64,000 bases of DNA from Dendrocalamus latiflorus (GCA_017311315.1 CM029654.1:26089806-26153805); one strand, 5' to 3'; numbered from the stretch's first letter, positions 1 through 11,900 are shown. Notes: a model not told the origin generated them from the sequence alone. Numbers and translations: made by a program.

Positions 1-135
1 CAGCAAAGGAATGGAGTTTGGGACAGCTGGACAGTGCAGAAAAGACAAGAAAACAACCCCCACAAGTAAGTCACCAGCTAAACACTAATGTAGTCTTAAT
101 GCTTGCTTTATTGTGTACACTATATAGTACATATA

Positions 136-285
<150 letters not shown>

Positions 286-297
286 CTGATGTATAGG

Positions 298-412
298 ACG
301 ATTATATGGACGACCAGGGTCGACTAGGCTCGACTAATCGGCCTGGTCGACGACTAATCGCGATTAGTCGCCTGGTCGGTCCCAAGGCGACTAGGTTCGA
401 CTAGACGACTTG
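298..412. repeat. CGACTA-rich degenerate short repeat
   Basis: The motif CGACTA(ATCG) and its complement TAGTCG recur about ten times in roughly 110 bp, giving overlapping short dyads. It lies directly after the TA microsatellite. Origin unknown; it may be the end of a degraded element. Confidence 0.5.
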
Positions 413-1388
413 AAAACATTGGAATCAAATTCCATTTTTTTTATGTACCACGGAATATGGAACTATCATCTGCACATGTAAAGCTATCTGGATATTAACT
501 TCACCTCCATGTTTTTTCCCTGCCACTTTAAGTTGGTTATAAAGGTTGGTTATAAAGTTTTTATGTCATATCTTAGATTAATTGGCACATATTTGTTAAT
601 GAATAGGTGAAAAAACTACAGAGATGTAATGGAGAATAAATAGGCAACCTCAAGTCCAAGAATTAGGTGTAAAGCGTTGTTTGTAGAGTGATTTTAAAGT
701 TGCAGACCATTGAAACTAGAACAGCATACCAAAGATAACATACAATTAGAGCAACATGGTCCCATAAGTCATGAAGTTGTAATGGCGTATACAAGTACGT
801 AAGCATTGATATTAAATTCTTAGAATAGAAATAAAGAATGAGGATTTAAGCACTAATATAAATGGAAGGAGGTGGCGGACAAATAGAACATGAACATGGG
901 AATAGCACGCAAAGAAAATAAATCGAGTGTTGAATGCACTTTCCCTTTTGTACTCCATAAACTCGGAATATCCTCCAGATATCAAACCTAATAAAACTTC
1001 TCAATTTCACTTATCTAGGTACCATCAATACTAGACTTCGATATGTGGTAACAACAACTAAAAAGAAATAACCATATACAGTGCGAGGTGAATAAAAATC
1101 CCATATATCTGTAATAGAAACTAAACACTATTCCACAACGCTATTAGAGATGCGCAATGGTCCAATTGTACTGCCGTACATTTCACCAGGGCTATAGCCT
1201 AAACGTGACAATTAAGTTCAGTAGGTGTAGCTTAAATATGGCAGTCCGTCATCTATTCACTAAGAAATGGATGGAGCATGTTAATGTTCTTGACCGAATC
1301 CACCAAATCAATCAAATGAATGTAAGTGTATGGATTTCATATACTCAAAATTCATACACCCAAAGCTGGAAATCCTATTCACGAGATC
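413..1388. other. AT-rich intergenic stretch
   Basis: No gene or transposon end recognised. The part next to 1389 is the expected 3' untranslated region of the minus-strand gene that follows. Confidence 0.5.
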
Positions 1389-1889
1389 TCATCTCGGCCA
1401 CTTGTCCCGCTCACCTTCAACGAAGTACGCCGCCGACGGCCACCCCCGCACGGTGGAGAACGAGAGCGCCTCCTCCTCCGTCATGGGCGCGTCGGCCTCC
1501 GCCTCGTACGCCAATCCGCCCGCGTCCCCGACCCCCTCCGCCCCGGCCGCCGCGATCCTTCCGACGAGCTCGGCGACCCCGTGCGGGCGCCGCAGCGGGG
1601 GCACCCAGAACGACCCCCCGGGGACGAAGGGGAGCCAGTCGGGCGTGGCCCGGCGGACCATCACCCCGTGGATCGCCTCCTCCAGGCGCCGGATCCCCAC
1701 CACCTCCACCGAGGGGGATCCTCCGGCGACGGCGGCGGTGGCGGATGCGTCGTCGTCGGCAAGGTCGATCTCGATGACCTCGACCTTGGTGGCGAGCCCG
1801 CGAAGCGGGAGGAGGGAAGCAGAGGTGTTGGTGGAGGTTGCCGGCGCGGGGCGGGCTAGGGTTAGGGTTTGCGCGAGGAGGCGAGCCAT
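1389..1889 (-). CDS. Small uncharacterised plant protein, probably mitochondrial or plastid targeted
   Basis: A 166-residue single-exon frame. The N-terminus (MARLLAQTLTLARPAP) is rich in Ala, Leu, Arg, Ser and Thr without acidic residues for about 30 residues, as in an organelle transit peptide. An acidic segment follows (VIEIDLADDD), then a helix-like stretch with the motif PDWLPFVPGGSFWVPP near residues 82-97, then an acidic C-terminus ending KWPR. I recall the 'PDWLPFVPG..WVPP' motif from short uncharacterised plant proteins but know no function. The GC-rich composition is typical of grass first exons. The start is the first Met and gives the transit-like N-terminus. This is the only gene in the window that looks like an intact host gene, although a second exon cannot be excluded. 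Confidence 0.7.
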   Translation of the reverse strand: MARLLAQTLTLARPAPATSTNTSASLLPLRGLATKVEVIEIDLADDDASATAAVAGGSPSVEVVGIRRLEEAIHGVMVRRATPDWLPFVPGGSFWVPPLRRPHGVAELVGRIAAAGAEGVGDAGGLAYEAEADAPMTEEEALSFSTVRGWPSAAYFVEGERDKWPR

Positions 1890-2892
1890 TCGAGACGAGG
1901 AGGAGGGGGATGGGGAGCGACGGAGGCGAAGACCGAAGAGATAGGGACGGAGAGAGATGACGCAGCTATGGTTGGTTCACGTGATAGATGCGTGCCGTCG
2001 TGGGGCCAGTGCATCAGTGAGGCGGTTCCTCGCGTGGGACCCATTGTCAGTGAGAGAGGATTACAGGTGAGGTGAGCGCAGAGACGTAGGAAGGTACATC
2101 GGATGGTAGGGCCGGCATGTCAGTGGGCATCTGCCTCCCAAGGTCCGGATGTCGGTGGTGAGTGTAAGCTTAGAGGTGCAGGAGGGAGCTTTGTTGAACA
2201 GGGTTCGATGATACAATGCATTTCACTTCACATCCTTGGAACGTGTCTGTGCACACGGGGTGGGTCGTGTACACATGCATGGGACGCTTCTGGGCTAGCC
2301 GATCTGTATCCGAGGCACTGGGTTCATTCGAGAGAAATTTACAAAAATTGTCTGCCGAAAACACTCGCAACACTGCCAATTTTGCAAATGCAGCCATACT
2401 CATCCTCAATTCCCGTCCTATATCCTCCCCAATCCCCCGATCCAAACCCTCCCCAATCCCACCTCCCAACCCAAACCCTAAATCGCTCATGGCAACCATG
2501 ACCAGCAAGTAAAATGAGGCCTTGGAGGCACTGGGTGGCCTCGACATTGGCGACGGCGATGACGAGTGGTAGGTGACAGCTGTTGAATCTGTGTGAGGTA
2601 GCTGCAGCATGAACCTAATGCAGTACTAGCAGTGCAGACATGGCACAGACCTCCTCCTCCCACACGACGAAGCGGCGATCCGTGCACGGCATGGCAGCCA
2701 TGGCCGATTGCTTCCTCCCAAGAACCTCTCCAAATCGGTCGCCGTGGCCCCCGACCGTGATGGCAACAAGGTCTGCTGTCTTGCTGATGGCCTCCGCGGG
2801 CTGAACTCCCTCCCCTACCTCCAAGTTCTGTGGGCTGCGATTTTCCCATTGTGAAGTCCATTTGCTTTGGTAAACTGGACCTTTTGTGAGAA
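1890..2892. other. Flank between the host gene and the first Helitron end, with gene-like remnants
   Basis: The first part should hold the promoter and 5' leader of the minus-strand gene at 1389-1889. From about 2430 the plus strand becomes C-rich, resembling a 5' UTR, and has an ATG at 2490 whose frame stops at once. A further GC-rich open stretch runs about 2640-2862 (for example LADGLRGLNSLPYLQVL) and ends at a stop. I recognise no family. It could be a broken gene cut by the Helitron at 2893. Confidence 0.3.
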
Positions 2893-2922
2893 CTAGTATA
2901 GTGCCCGTGCTAACGCTACGGT
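2893..2922 (-). other. Helitron 3' terminus (hairpin plus CTAG)
   Basis: On the minus strand ACCGTAGCGTTAGCACGG can form a CCGT..ACGG stem with inner GC pairs. It is followed by GGCACTATA and the terminal CTAG, then a T. This is the classical 3' signature of plant Helitrons, where the hairpin serves as the rolling-circle termination signal. It matches the end at 24671 over about 30 bp, but the sequence inside it differs. Confidence 0.8.
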
Positions 2923-3186
2923 GGCATTTGTGTACATATTTAAACAAGTACTTACAAGCTTTGATACTTGAGCAAGCTTCAACATTTATGTGGCAATTAT
3001 ATGTCATAAGTAGGAAGTGTGCGACAAAAGAATGATCAAAGCAATATATTTTCAAGAAGTGATTTTTTTTCTAACTTCAGGGAAGCAAAAGTTGATGAAC
3101 TTGTCAGAGGGTTCGCGGGAATCTCTTAGGAGGCTTTCATCATTCACATGGATGGCTGAGGAGTTACTTCAAGTTACAGATTATTA

Positions 3187-3405
3187 TCTACACTATTAAT
3201 CCACCAGTTAAAACTATCCTATATCCACCCAACAATTACCTGCTCCACAGTCATGACCTTAACTACGTCCACACCACAATATGCACCCAGAATTGCACCA
3301 TCATAAAAACGTCCGCACCAGATTAACTCTCCTCTATTCTCTCTCCTTACTCAACCATATCCAACGGTCATCCTTCAATGGATGTGCAGTACCCCTCCCG
3401 CCTCT
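3187..3405 (+). promoter_or_regulatory. Shared Helitron 5'-terminal region with embedded start codon
   Basis: The segment is repeated at 24452-24670 and 30600-30815 (both minus). It runs from the TCTACACTAT terminus to an ATG at 3378 encoding MDVQYPS. The conservation, and the in-frame fusions seen in the other two copies, suggest that it supplies a leader and start codon to captured exons. Promoter activity is inference; no clear TATA box was picked out. Confidence 0.55.
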
Positions 3406-3764
3406 CCTCATCTCCACCCCACACCCCACACCCCCACCTCGCGAAACCTCCGCCCGAGACGCTGCTCCACCCCCCACCCACCCCGCGCCGCCGTGTCCCA
3501 CCTCCTACTCCTCCTCTCCGCCCTCGCCTCTTCCTCCCCACGCCGCCGCCGCCTCCTCCTCCCCCACTCCTCCGCTCCACCGCTCCTCCTCCTCCCCACG
3601 CCGCGCCGCCGCCTCCTCCTCCCCCCGCTCCTCCGCTCCGCCGCCGCCTCCTCCCCCCACCCCTCCGCTCCGCCGCCGCCTCCTCTCACCGCCCATCTCC
3701 CGCTCCTAGGGCTTCCTCTCCTGTCCTAGGCGGCGCGGCGGCGAAGTCCAAGTCGAAGGCGTAA
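3378..3764 (+). pseudogene. Helitron-started proline-rich reading frame
   Basis: The frame begins at the Helitron ATG (MDVQYPSRLSSS) and continues for 128 residues dominated by Pro, Arg, Ser and Ala, coded by a C/T-rich tract, ending near AAAKSKSKA. The low complexity and the matching position of C-rich tracts in Helitrons A and B suggest a shared element-derived tract or expanded captured first exon, not a folded protein. Whether it is translated is unknown. Confidence 0.35.
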
Positions 3765-3777
3765 CTGGGGCGGCGCG

Positions 3778-4274
3778 GTGATGGCGGGATCCGGCGCAGG
3801 CTGTTCGGATCCGACGAGGCTGGGCGCATCGAGACCGGCAGCGACCAGAACTGAGGCGACGGCGGCCGGATCCGGGCGGGAGACAGCGGTAGGATCCGGC
3901 AGGGCGGCTAGATCAGCATTGGGATGGAGCCCCATCCCTGACGACGACGACGACGGCGCAGATCCCTTCTCCGCACCCGAATCTGGGGGCCGCGGCGCGG
4001 GGACTCCGTGATTCCGCCGTCCCCCACCATCCCATCCTTCTCGTCATTCTCTGGCGCTGGCCGCGGTCGTGGATTGCCCCCGCCGCCGTCCAGTGAAGAT
4101 GCCCCCAAGCAACCGACCATTACCAAGCGCTTCGATGACATCCCTCCCCCCTCCGATCTGGAGCCGCCGACGCCCGGCGCCTCGTCCTCCGAGGCGCCGT
4201 GTTCGCTCCCTACCTCCGGCCCCTCCTGGAGCCTACTGCATTTCGGTGTCACGATGAATGGGATTGGTTTGTAG
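3778..4274 (+). pseudogene. Unidentified captured Pro/Asp-rich exon
   Basis: GC-rich plus-strand sequence is open in two overlapping frames: one holds SPIPDDDDDGADPFSAPE, the next PTIPSFSSFSGAGRGRG followed by DDIPPPSDLEPPTPG. It resembles a first exon of a grass gene with a 1-2 bp frameshift near 4000. I do not recognise the family. It lies between the Helitron C 5' end and the TIO exon, so it is probably captured sequence. Confidence 0.35.
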
Positions 4275-4323
4275 GCATGTTTTTCATATAAAGTTTAATT
4301 TCTTATGTTTAAATTTGACTCAG

Positions 4324-4398
4324 ACTGTGGCGATGAAATTTATTCTTAAGCATGGGAAGACCGACAAGGATATACACAACCTAAGGCAGGAGATCGAG
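4324..4398 (+). pseudogene. TIO: Captured exon of Fused-type kinase TIO (TWO-IN-ONE)
   Basis: A 75-bp exon bounded by TTGACTCAG and GAG|GTAACT. It encodes TVAMKFILKHGKTDKD followed by IHNLRQEIE, the beta-3/alpha-C region of a protein kinase with the ATP-binding Lys in VAMK. The 'FILKHGKTDKDIHNLRQEIE'-type wording is what I recall for the plant Fused-family kinase TIO, involved in phragmoplast expansion. No other kinase exons are nearby, so this is a fragment. Upstream is an unidentified exon and downstream are HMG-CoA synthase exons, showing that unrelated genes were combined. Confidence 0.75.
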
Positions 4399-5336
4399 GT
4401 AACTTCTGCTGTTAGTTTGTCTACTACTTACGATTTGCAATTGCTCAAGAAAATCTGTAGCATTCAGGCATCACATTTGTAGCAATTCATCAGCACTCGC
4501 AAAATTGCAACTGCGCTTGGGCGGTAGCACTGCTGGTGTGAGGACGTCAAAGGGTAGTCTCGATCTTCCCCCACCTGGGTGGGTCTTTTCATTGTTGGCG
4601 TCCTTGAGGATTTTTTTTGGTGAGACACATGGTGGGTTACTGCCCTCCATGGTTTACTGAATCTAAACTAAGGCATACAACACCGTGGAAATCCCACATG
4701 TTGCCCCGATTTTTTTTTCTCTTGCAGTGAGAGAGACATGGGATGCATGGAAGAAGTGAGCCATATAACTAGAAGTTTATTTGCACTGTCATGACTGATT
4801 TACACTAGATACTAGATGAAATTTGTAGGAAATCCTATGCATGAACTAATTTGGATGAATATAGATTAGCTGAATGTACGCATATGTGGTCACCACTTAC
4901 TACAACCTAAGTAAGTATGCAATGTTATTTGGTTGATGCATTAGTATATTCAGTGCTTGCGCAGAATGTTGTACAACTGTGTGTGCATGAATTGTAAATA
5001 CTTCATGTACTGAACTTTGGTATGGCACTGTATTAGTACAATTTCTATTTTTGGTATAACTTATCTAAGATATATTGCTCTTTGAAAGAAATCTTCATGG
5101 CTACACATTTCAGTTATTTGATTTAGCATTTTTAATATAGCATGCAGTGAGGTTGTTATCTGATCGCCACGAGAGGAATTATTGCCAAAAACTCATACCT
5201 TGATTCGTGGTGCTATCGCTGTGTAGACTTGTGGATCATTAGTGATGAAGTGTTTTTGTAGAGTATTTCAGTCAGTTCAGCTCCATCATAATGTGAGTCG
5301 TGAGATGTTACATATGTCTGATATTTCGTCCTTCAG
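4399..5336 (+). other. Intron-like AT-rich spacer between captured exons
   Basis: No coding signal seen. T-rich plus-strand composition fits captured intron sequence between the TIO exon and the next exon. Confidence 0.4.
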
Positions 5337-5504
5337 AAAGCGTACATTCGATGTGGCATTGGGGAGGAATTGGTTGGGTTGTGTCTTAAGAATGCAGGGA
5401 CAATATGCGTTCTTGGTTCAAGATTGTTAGAGCTGATTGCTCTTGAAAAAAAGGGGCTATTAAACTTGGAGTTGAATGTTGATGCATTGAGCAAATGGCT
5501 GCAG
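5337..5504 (+). pseudogene. Unidentified captured exon joined to HMG-CoA synthase exon
   Basis: After the acceptor TCCTTCAG the frame reads KAYIRCGIGEELVGLCL, later LLELIALEKKGLLNLEL and DALSKWLQ. It continues in frame, without an intron, into HMG-CoA synthase sequence (EALEAHDG) at 5505. I do not recognise the source gene. The join may be a breakpoint inside two exons or may coincide with a splice acceptor (CTGCAG|GAAGCG). Confidence 0.5.
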
Positions 5505-6551
5505 GAAGCGTTGGAGGCTCATGACGGAGCCAGCAAGGGGAAGTACACAATTGGTCTTGGGCAAGACTGCATGGCCTTTTGCAGCGAGGTGGAAGATGTC
5601 ATCTCTATGAGGTATACCCCTTGTTGCCATCTCGAACAACTACTCCCTTTAAGTCCCTTCTTTCGTTGGAATTGAACGTCCTAACCGGTTGAATTTAGGA
5701 AGCTATTATCTTGAAGGCATATTTTTTTTCCATGCTATGCCCTATTTGGTATGCGAACGCTCAATAACAAACGTTGTTTCAGCTTGACAGTTGTCACATC
5801 CCTGCTGAAAAAGTACAACATTGATCCGAATTTAATTGGCCGCCTGGAGGTTGGTAGTGAGACAGTGATAGACAAAAGCAAATCCATCAAAACTTGGCTG
5901 ATGCAAATTTTCGAGGTTTGTCCCCCCTATTGTGTAAATTACAGAATTAGCACCCCACCTAACCCAGATGTGCAATATTTATAATTAATTTTTAAATTTG
6001 TTTATCTTTTACCTGTTCTTATTATACTAAATCTCTTGATGAATTGGTAGTGCATTCAACTTTTATTTGTTTTATTAGCTCTATTTCAGTCACACCTAAC
6101 GTTTCGTTATTGTCAACATTTGTTGCAAACACAGGAAAGTGGCAATACTGACATTGAAGGAGTTGACTCAAGTAACGCGTGTTATGGTGGAACAGCTGCC
6201 CTGTTGAATTGTGTGAATTGGGTCGAAAGTAATTCCTGGGATGGACGCTATGGTCTTGTTGTTTGCACAGATAGCGCGGTTTGTCACCCAAAATAACTTT
6301 TTAGTTTTGGAACTAAGCTGTTTCATTTTTCTCCCTTTTGTCCCTGTGCAGCACTTATTCACTGGCCCATCTTATGCGATTATTATGTTCAGGTTTATGC
6401 AGAAGGACCAGCTCGGCCTACAGGGGGTGCTGCTGCTATTGCAATGCTTATTGGTCCAAATGCTCCTATTTCCTTTGAAAGTAAATATAGAGCTTTTCAC
6501 ATGGCTCACGTCTACGATTTCTACAAGCCTGATCTTGCAAGTGAATATCCG
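5505..6551 (+). pseudogene. HMGS: Captured 3-hydroxy-3-methylglutaryl-CoA synthase exons
   Basis: Four exons with intact GT/AG borders: 5505-5611 (EALEAHDGASKGKYTIG), 5783-5915 (SLTVVTSLLKKYNIDP), 6135-6278 (ESGNTDIEGVDSSNACYG) and 6393-6551 (GPARPTGGAAAIAML, ending ASEYP). HMGS condenses acetyl-CoA with acetoacetyl-CoA in the cytosolic mevalonate pathway. The catalytic Cys lies in the SSNACYGG motif of the third exon and is preserved. Reading phases agree across the introns. The first codons and the whole C-terminal half, including the catalytic His region, are missing, so this is a fragment, not a working gene. Confidence 0.92.
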
Positions 6552-7344
6552 GTTAGAATTCTATACTTGCATTCTCAAATTTAGTGCTTATCTTTCGGCA
6601 TGTTCATGGGCAGGATATACACCTTTTCCCCTGTGTTAGGAAACAGTTGACCACAATAATTCGTAGTTTCTGTTAAGAATTATAATTTGGTCACAAGCAT
6701 CATCTTTTGATGAAATAGTTTTGGACACACTATATTTGTAAAAAATATCTTATTTCAATGTGATGTCATTGTATCTTTACTGGAATCATTGGAACTTTTT
6801 TGCTCAAATTGACAATTGTATTTATTCATCTTTTGGAAACACTAGCTTGTGGGATGTTGCTAGATTTGTTTATCATGTGGAGCAACATCCAAGCTGCTCT
6901 CACTGCTGTGTCTGTTTATATTTTGGTGGTTGGTCTTGGTTGTGTTGACTTTAGGGACGATCTGGCGGTTGGCGTTTAAGTGGCTCGCGTTCAGTGCACA
7001 CGAGCTATAGTTTAAACTCTTGATATATTAGCCTACATGTTTATGAATCTCGTTGAAAATGCTGGGTATGTTTCTAACTACTGTATGTCATTGTGAGTTA
7101 TTGATTGCTTGTCCAACATATTTCATCTTGAGCTATAAAAATATGATGTCATAACTGCTTGTCCAACATTTTGGGGATACCCTGTTATGTTTTATTTTAC
7201 TTATGTGGCTTCTAGCCTTCTACCGCCATTCATGTTCTATTCTGCTGCTAGATTTAAGACATCACAGATATTGTAATAAGCTGTTGTAGTTTAATTTTTA
7301 TGTTTTGACGTTTGCATTGCTTTTGTTTTCACCTATGCTTACAG
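6552..7344 (+). other. Spacer without recognised coding content
   Basis: AT-rich, intron-like plus-strand sequence after the last HMGS exon. Nothing recognised. Confidence 0.35.
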
Positions 7345-7411
7345 GTATCAATCTTGCTTGCTTGGATCTTTTCAAACTGTAGAACTGATTGAAACATTCA
7401 TGAACTATCAG
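7345..7411 (+). pseudogene. Possible short captured exon
   Basis: A 67-bp open stretch between TTACAG and CAG|GTATGC reads YQSCLLGSFQTVELIET. Splice borders are good but the family is not recognised. Confidence 0.35.
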
Positions 7412-7464
7412 GTATGCATAAAAGAAATAAGCTGTGTGTAGTCAAACTTTTTCAATATTAATTT

Positions 7465-7530
7465 CATATATGAGACGTGAATCTTAATGAATCTGATTGT
7501 TCGTTTTATTTTTTACAAATTTTATCTTGT
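7465..7530 (+). repeat. Helitron 3'-subterminal sequence, truncated
   Basis: TATGAGACGTGAATCTTAAT and the following AT-rich bases match the inverse complement of 24709-24775 in Helitron B almost base for base, and again the segment at 15723-15780. After 7530 the match stops before the hairpin. Confidence 0.7.
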
Positions 7531-8248
7531 CTCTGGTGTTGGTTGAGATCAGATTTGTTGAGTTCTGTGTCCCTTTGGTCGCACAGTACTGCTCGTAAGA
7601 GAGTGAAGGGGAGGAGGACGAAGATGAGTTCGGCGGCGGCGTTGGATGGGGGCAGGACTCTTGGGATAAAAGAACTTGTTGTGCCGTTGATCCATGTTAG
7701 CAATTGTGCTTTGATACTTGACACCCACCGTGTTCAGTTCGTTCTATTGACGTTTTAAACTACTTCCCTTTGTGTTAGGTCCTCAACCGTAAGGCTGCTG
7801 GATGAGCAGAAAAGAATGGTAAATCACATATCCAATTATGAAACGTCTCATATTTTAGATTTAAGTAGTGTATGCAGCTCGGTCTATGTCCTTACCAGAT
7901 TATTTTACCCCCGCAGGTCGAGTTTTTTTTATTGTTCATTGTTAAAGTAAACAATGTCGTCTTGTGACTCCTGTCCTGTCCGCTGGAAACCTTACCTCGC
8001 CTCTTTGTCGAATATGTACATGGAACCTTCATGTTAAACCAATAATAAGCTTGTCTCCCATCATGTGGCCATTCATTATATTGGCAAATAATTTTTATAC
8101 GTTTGATTGCTGAATTTGTCTGGTTGCTACTGCTATAATGGTTTTTCCTTCTTACACTAGCATGCTGTCACACAGCTTTTCTTATTCAGATTTCTTCCCT
8201 TTGATAATGCATTTTTTTTGGTTCTGAACAGGAAACACAAGTACAAAC

Positions 8249-8708
8249 TGTGAACTTTAGTCTAAGTCTAAACATGAATCAAAAGGCCTTAACCCTAGAT
8301 CAAAGCATGAACACCTATAAACAACGTTAGAGCGGAAGCGTGATTGCGTACCCGAAGTAGGAGAAGCCATGAGAGGTGCTCGGTTGGTGCGGGAGGTTGC
8401 CAACGGGGTAGAGGTAGTCGGCCGGCGTGAAGTAGAGGTGGCCGAAGTTGCTGTCGTCGCCGTGGACGGGGACGGAGTCGTTCTGGCCTTCGTTCACCTG
8501 AGCGCCCGTGATAGATCGGATCTGTGGGGTTCTTTGGGGCTTAAGCAACTCGTGCGTTAACTCTGCCGAAAACCCTAGCCTTCTTTTTATAGCGCTGGTG
8601 ACCGGGACCAAAACCACATAGAGTTGGTTGCGCCCCCGATCAGGGTGCGAGTGGAGGCGTGCCTCCTGAAATCTCGGACGGGAGGTTAGCCGAGAGATCA
8701 ACCCAACA
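8249..8708 (-). repeat. 3' LTR of the 8.2-14.2 kb copia element
   Basis: Direct repeat of 13736-14195. On the minus strand it contains a TATA-like box TATAAAAAG at 8583-8591. Confidence 0.95.
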
Positions 8709-8720
8709 TTCTCCCCTTTG
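8709..8720 (-). other. Polypurine tract
   Basis: CAAAGGGGAGAA on the minus strand lies immediately upstream of the 3' LTR start TGTTGGG. This is the expected primer for plus-strand DNA synthesis. Confidence 0.85.
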
Positions 8721-8960
8721 ATCGTAAGGCTAACATCATAAGCCCACTCTCAATAAAACAGCATACCAAGGCAATGTGTTGCATGGCCAATTAAGTGCCA
8801 TACAACCCCAGTACCTATAGTGTACTATCCTATCTCGAAATGGATATTCATTATACTTAATGGGAGTTGGTTTACTTTAAGGTCCTTTTATCCAGAATCA
8901 GAGGCTTTCCAATAGACCCATGCCGGCAACATGATCACAAAAATATTGGGTGGTAAGCCT

Positions 8961-11900
8961 TTAGTAAGCGGATCCGCAAGCATTAACTTTAGTACTAAAA
9001 TGCTTGATACTTATGGTTTGATCCTGGATTCTATCTTTCACAACATGATACTTAATGTCAATGTGTTTGGCAGCACCACTTGACTTGTTGTTATTTGCAT
9101 AAAAGACTGCAGGTTCGTTATCGCAGTACAAGGTGAGTGGTTTAGAGATGCTGTCTACCACTCTAAGTCCCGGGATAAAATTCTTAAGCCATACAGCCTG
9201 CCCGGTAGCCTCATAACATGCCACAAACTCAGCTTGCATCGTTGAAGATGCCGTAAGGGTTTGTTTGGAGCTTTTCCACGAGAAAGCTCCTCCTGCGAGT
9301 GTGAAGATATAACTTGACGTGGATTCCTTAGTATCAATACACCCGCAAAATCTGAATCTGAATAACCAATAACTTCAAGGTTATCAGAAAACTTAAATAT
9401 GAGCATGAAATGCTTAATAGCTTGCATATAGCGCAAAACTTTCTTAACGGCTTTCCAGCGGTCCGGTCCTGGATTTGACTAATATCTGCCAAGCATCCCG
9501 GTTACAAAAACTAAATCAGGGCGCGTACATACATGAGCATACATAATGCTTCCGACAGCTGAAGCATAAGGAACCGACTTCATCTGATCAGTTTCATATT
9601 GGTTCCTTGGACATTGAAATGTCCCAAACTTATTGCCCTTAACAATAGGAGCAGGCGAGCCAGAGCACTTATACATATTGTATCTCTTCAGTACTCTGTC
9701 AATGTATGCCTTCTAAGATGAACTTAATATTCCTTTGGACCTATCTCGGTGAATTTCAATGCCAAGAACATAAGAGATATCACCGAGATCCTTCATATCA
9801 AAAATAGATGAAAGAAATCTCTTGGTCTCAAACATCATATCCTTATCGCTGCTAGCCAATAAGATATCATCCACATAAAGTACTTAAGATGGAGAATTTA
9901 CTCCCCTTGAACTTAACATATATGCAGTTATCAACTTCATTTTCCTTAAATCCAAAACTCGTTATCTTATCGAATTTGAGGTACCACTGCCTCGATGCTT
10001 GATTTAAGCCATAAATTGATTTCTTAAGTCGACATCCCATATGCACCTTGCCTTCCACGACAAAACCTTCCGGTTGAGCCATGTAAACATTCTCTTGCAA
10101 GTCGCCATTAAGAAATTCCATCATAACATCCATCTGATGCAGCTCTAAATCATAATGAGCTACAAGTGCCATAACAATTCTGAATGAATCTTTAGTTGAG
10201 ACAGGAGAAAAGGTGTCATTATAGTCAATCCCCTCTCTTTGTGAGAAGCCTTTTGCTACGAGCCTTGCTTTGAACCTTTCGACATTTCCATTAGAGTCAC
10301 ACTTAGTTTTGTAGACCCATTTACAGCCTACTGTTTTGACTCCGTCAGGACTTTCTACTAAGTCTCATACATCATTAGTGCTCATAGACTTTAGTTCATC
10401 CTCCATAGCTTCAAGCCATTTAGAAGAATGTTCACTCATCATGGCTTCCTTATAAGAGGTGAGATCATCTACCTTCCCGATATCATTAATATCCTCATTC
10501 ATATAGACAACATAATCATTTGGGATGGCAGATCTTCTCTCCCGCTGTGATCTTCTAAGAGGTTCATTAGTTATTTCAGGAGACTGCTGAGGCTCTTCAT
10601 TAGGTATAACATTAGGAATTTCAGAGACCTCAACAGTGGGTGCAACAACAGTATTCTCTACTGGAGGTGCAACCGCCTGAGGCGCAAGGACAAAAGTCTC
10701 TGGGATGAGCGGTGAAGGAACATAAACCCGCTTCTCCTCAAGATCTATTTTCCTGGGCTCCAGGTCCTCGTTATTTTCTAAGAACACAGCGTGCCTTGTT
10801 TCTACAAACTTAGTTATCCTATCAAGACAATAAAACCGATACCCTTTGGATCTATTAGGGTACCCAATAAAATGGCAACTTACTGTTTTAGGATCTAATT
10901 TCCCAATGTGTGGACTAAATAACTTAGCTTCAGCACGACAACCCCACACTCGTAAGTATTTCATACTCGGTTTTCTCCCAGTCCATAATTCATAAGGTGT
11001 TTTAGGTACTGATTTACTGGGAACCCGATTAAGAATATGTGCGGTTGTCTTAAGTGCTTCCATCCACAAGGAAATTTGTCCATAAGAGGCATTTCTTCCA
11101 TAATATTCTCCCCCACAATCCGATCTTACTACTTTAATTCTTAGGTTGTGATCGGTCTTTAATGGGAAAGATATAACCATAATGAGAGAAATCATCAGTG
11201 ATGAATGTATAAAAAAATATCCACTGATGTCACAGGAAAAGGACCACAAACATTATTATGAATTAATCCTAAGTACCCTGTGCTGCGAGTAGCTCCCTTC
11301 TTTATTTGCTTAACATAATTTTCTTTAATGCAATCAATGCAGTGGTCTGAGTCAGAAAAATCTAATGGGTGGAGAATTTCTTCTTTAAATGAGACGCTCC
11401 ATTCTCCCCCTCGAAATGTGGCCTAAACGACAGTGCCACAGTTTCGAAGAAGTCTCATCATTATTTTTACGCTGAGCATCACACATAATCTTTTTGGAAA
11501 TGCCCTGGTTGCTTGCAGAAAAGACATTCCCCCTTGAGATGCTCCGGTGGGAGCAACATGAGGCTTAGGCGCATATTGCACTTTAGGCCCCGACTTGTCT
11601 GAATTAGGGGAGAATTGCAGCTTTTTCTTAGATTTGAAGTCCCTTTGGAACTTTCTTTTGTTAGAGCCACCAATATGAAGAGCAAAATCTTTCTATTCTG
11701 TTCTTATTCTCTCTTCCTCCTGGACACACATGGCGATCAAATCGCTCATGCTCCATTTTTTTTAGTATTGTAATTAATCTTAAAAGCTGTGTACTCAGAA
11801 GGAAAAGAGGTCATAATGAAATGGACAAGGAAACCATCAGGTATTGCCATGTCCATGACCTTGAGTTTTCTTGCCATATCGGTCATCATCATAATATGCT

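Larger units (their letters stand above)
3187..7530 (+). mobile_element. Helitron C, plus-oriented, 3' tip missing
   Basis: The 5' end TCTACACTATTAATCC at 3187 is preceded by A, as expected. The first 215 bp closely match the 5' ends at 24670 and 30815. The interval 7465-7530 matches the 3'-subterminal sequence of Helitron B, but the terminal hairpin and CTAG are not found after it. Between these marks are plus-strand exons of TIO, an unknown gene and HMG-CoA synthase. The right boundary is therefore approximate. An alternative is that C reaches further right, through the plus-strand fragments up to 16950. Confidence 0.5.

Noticed and set aside
1157..1944. Plus-strand frames of about 200 residues across 1157-1944
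   Set aside because: They overlap the better minus-strand gene at 1389-1889; Arg/Pro-rich antisense translations without a domain.
8327..8701. 124-residue minus-strand frame repeated near 13814-14287
   Set aside because: Lies inside the copia LTRs; repeated only because LTRs are direct repeats.
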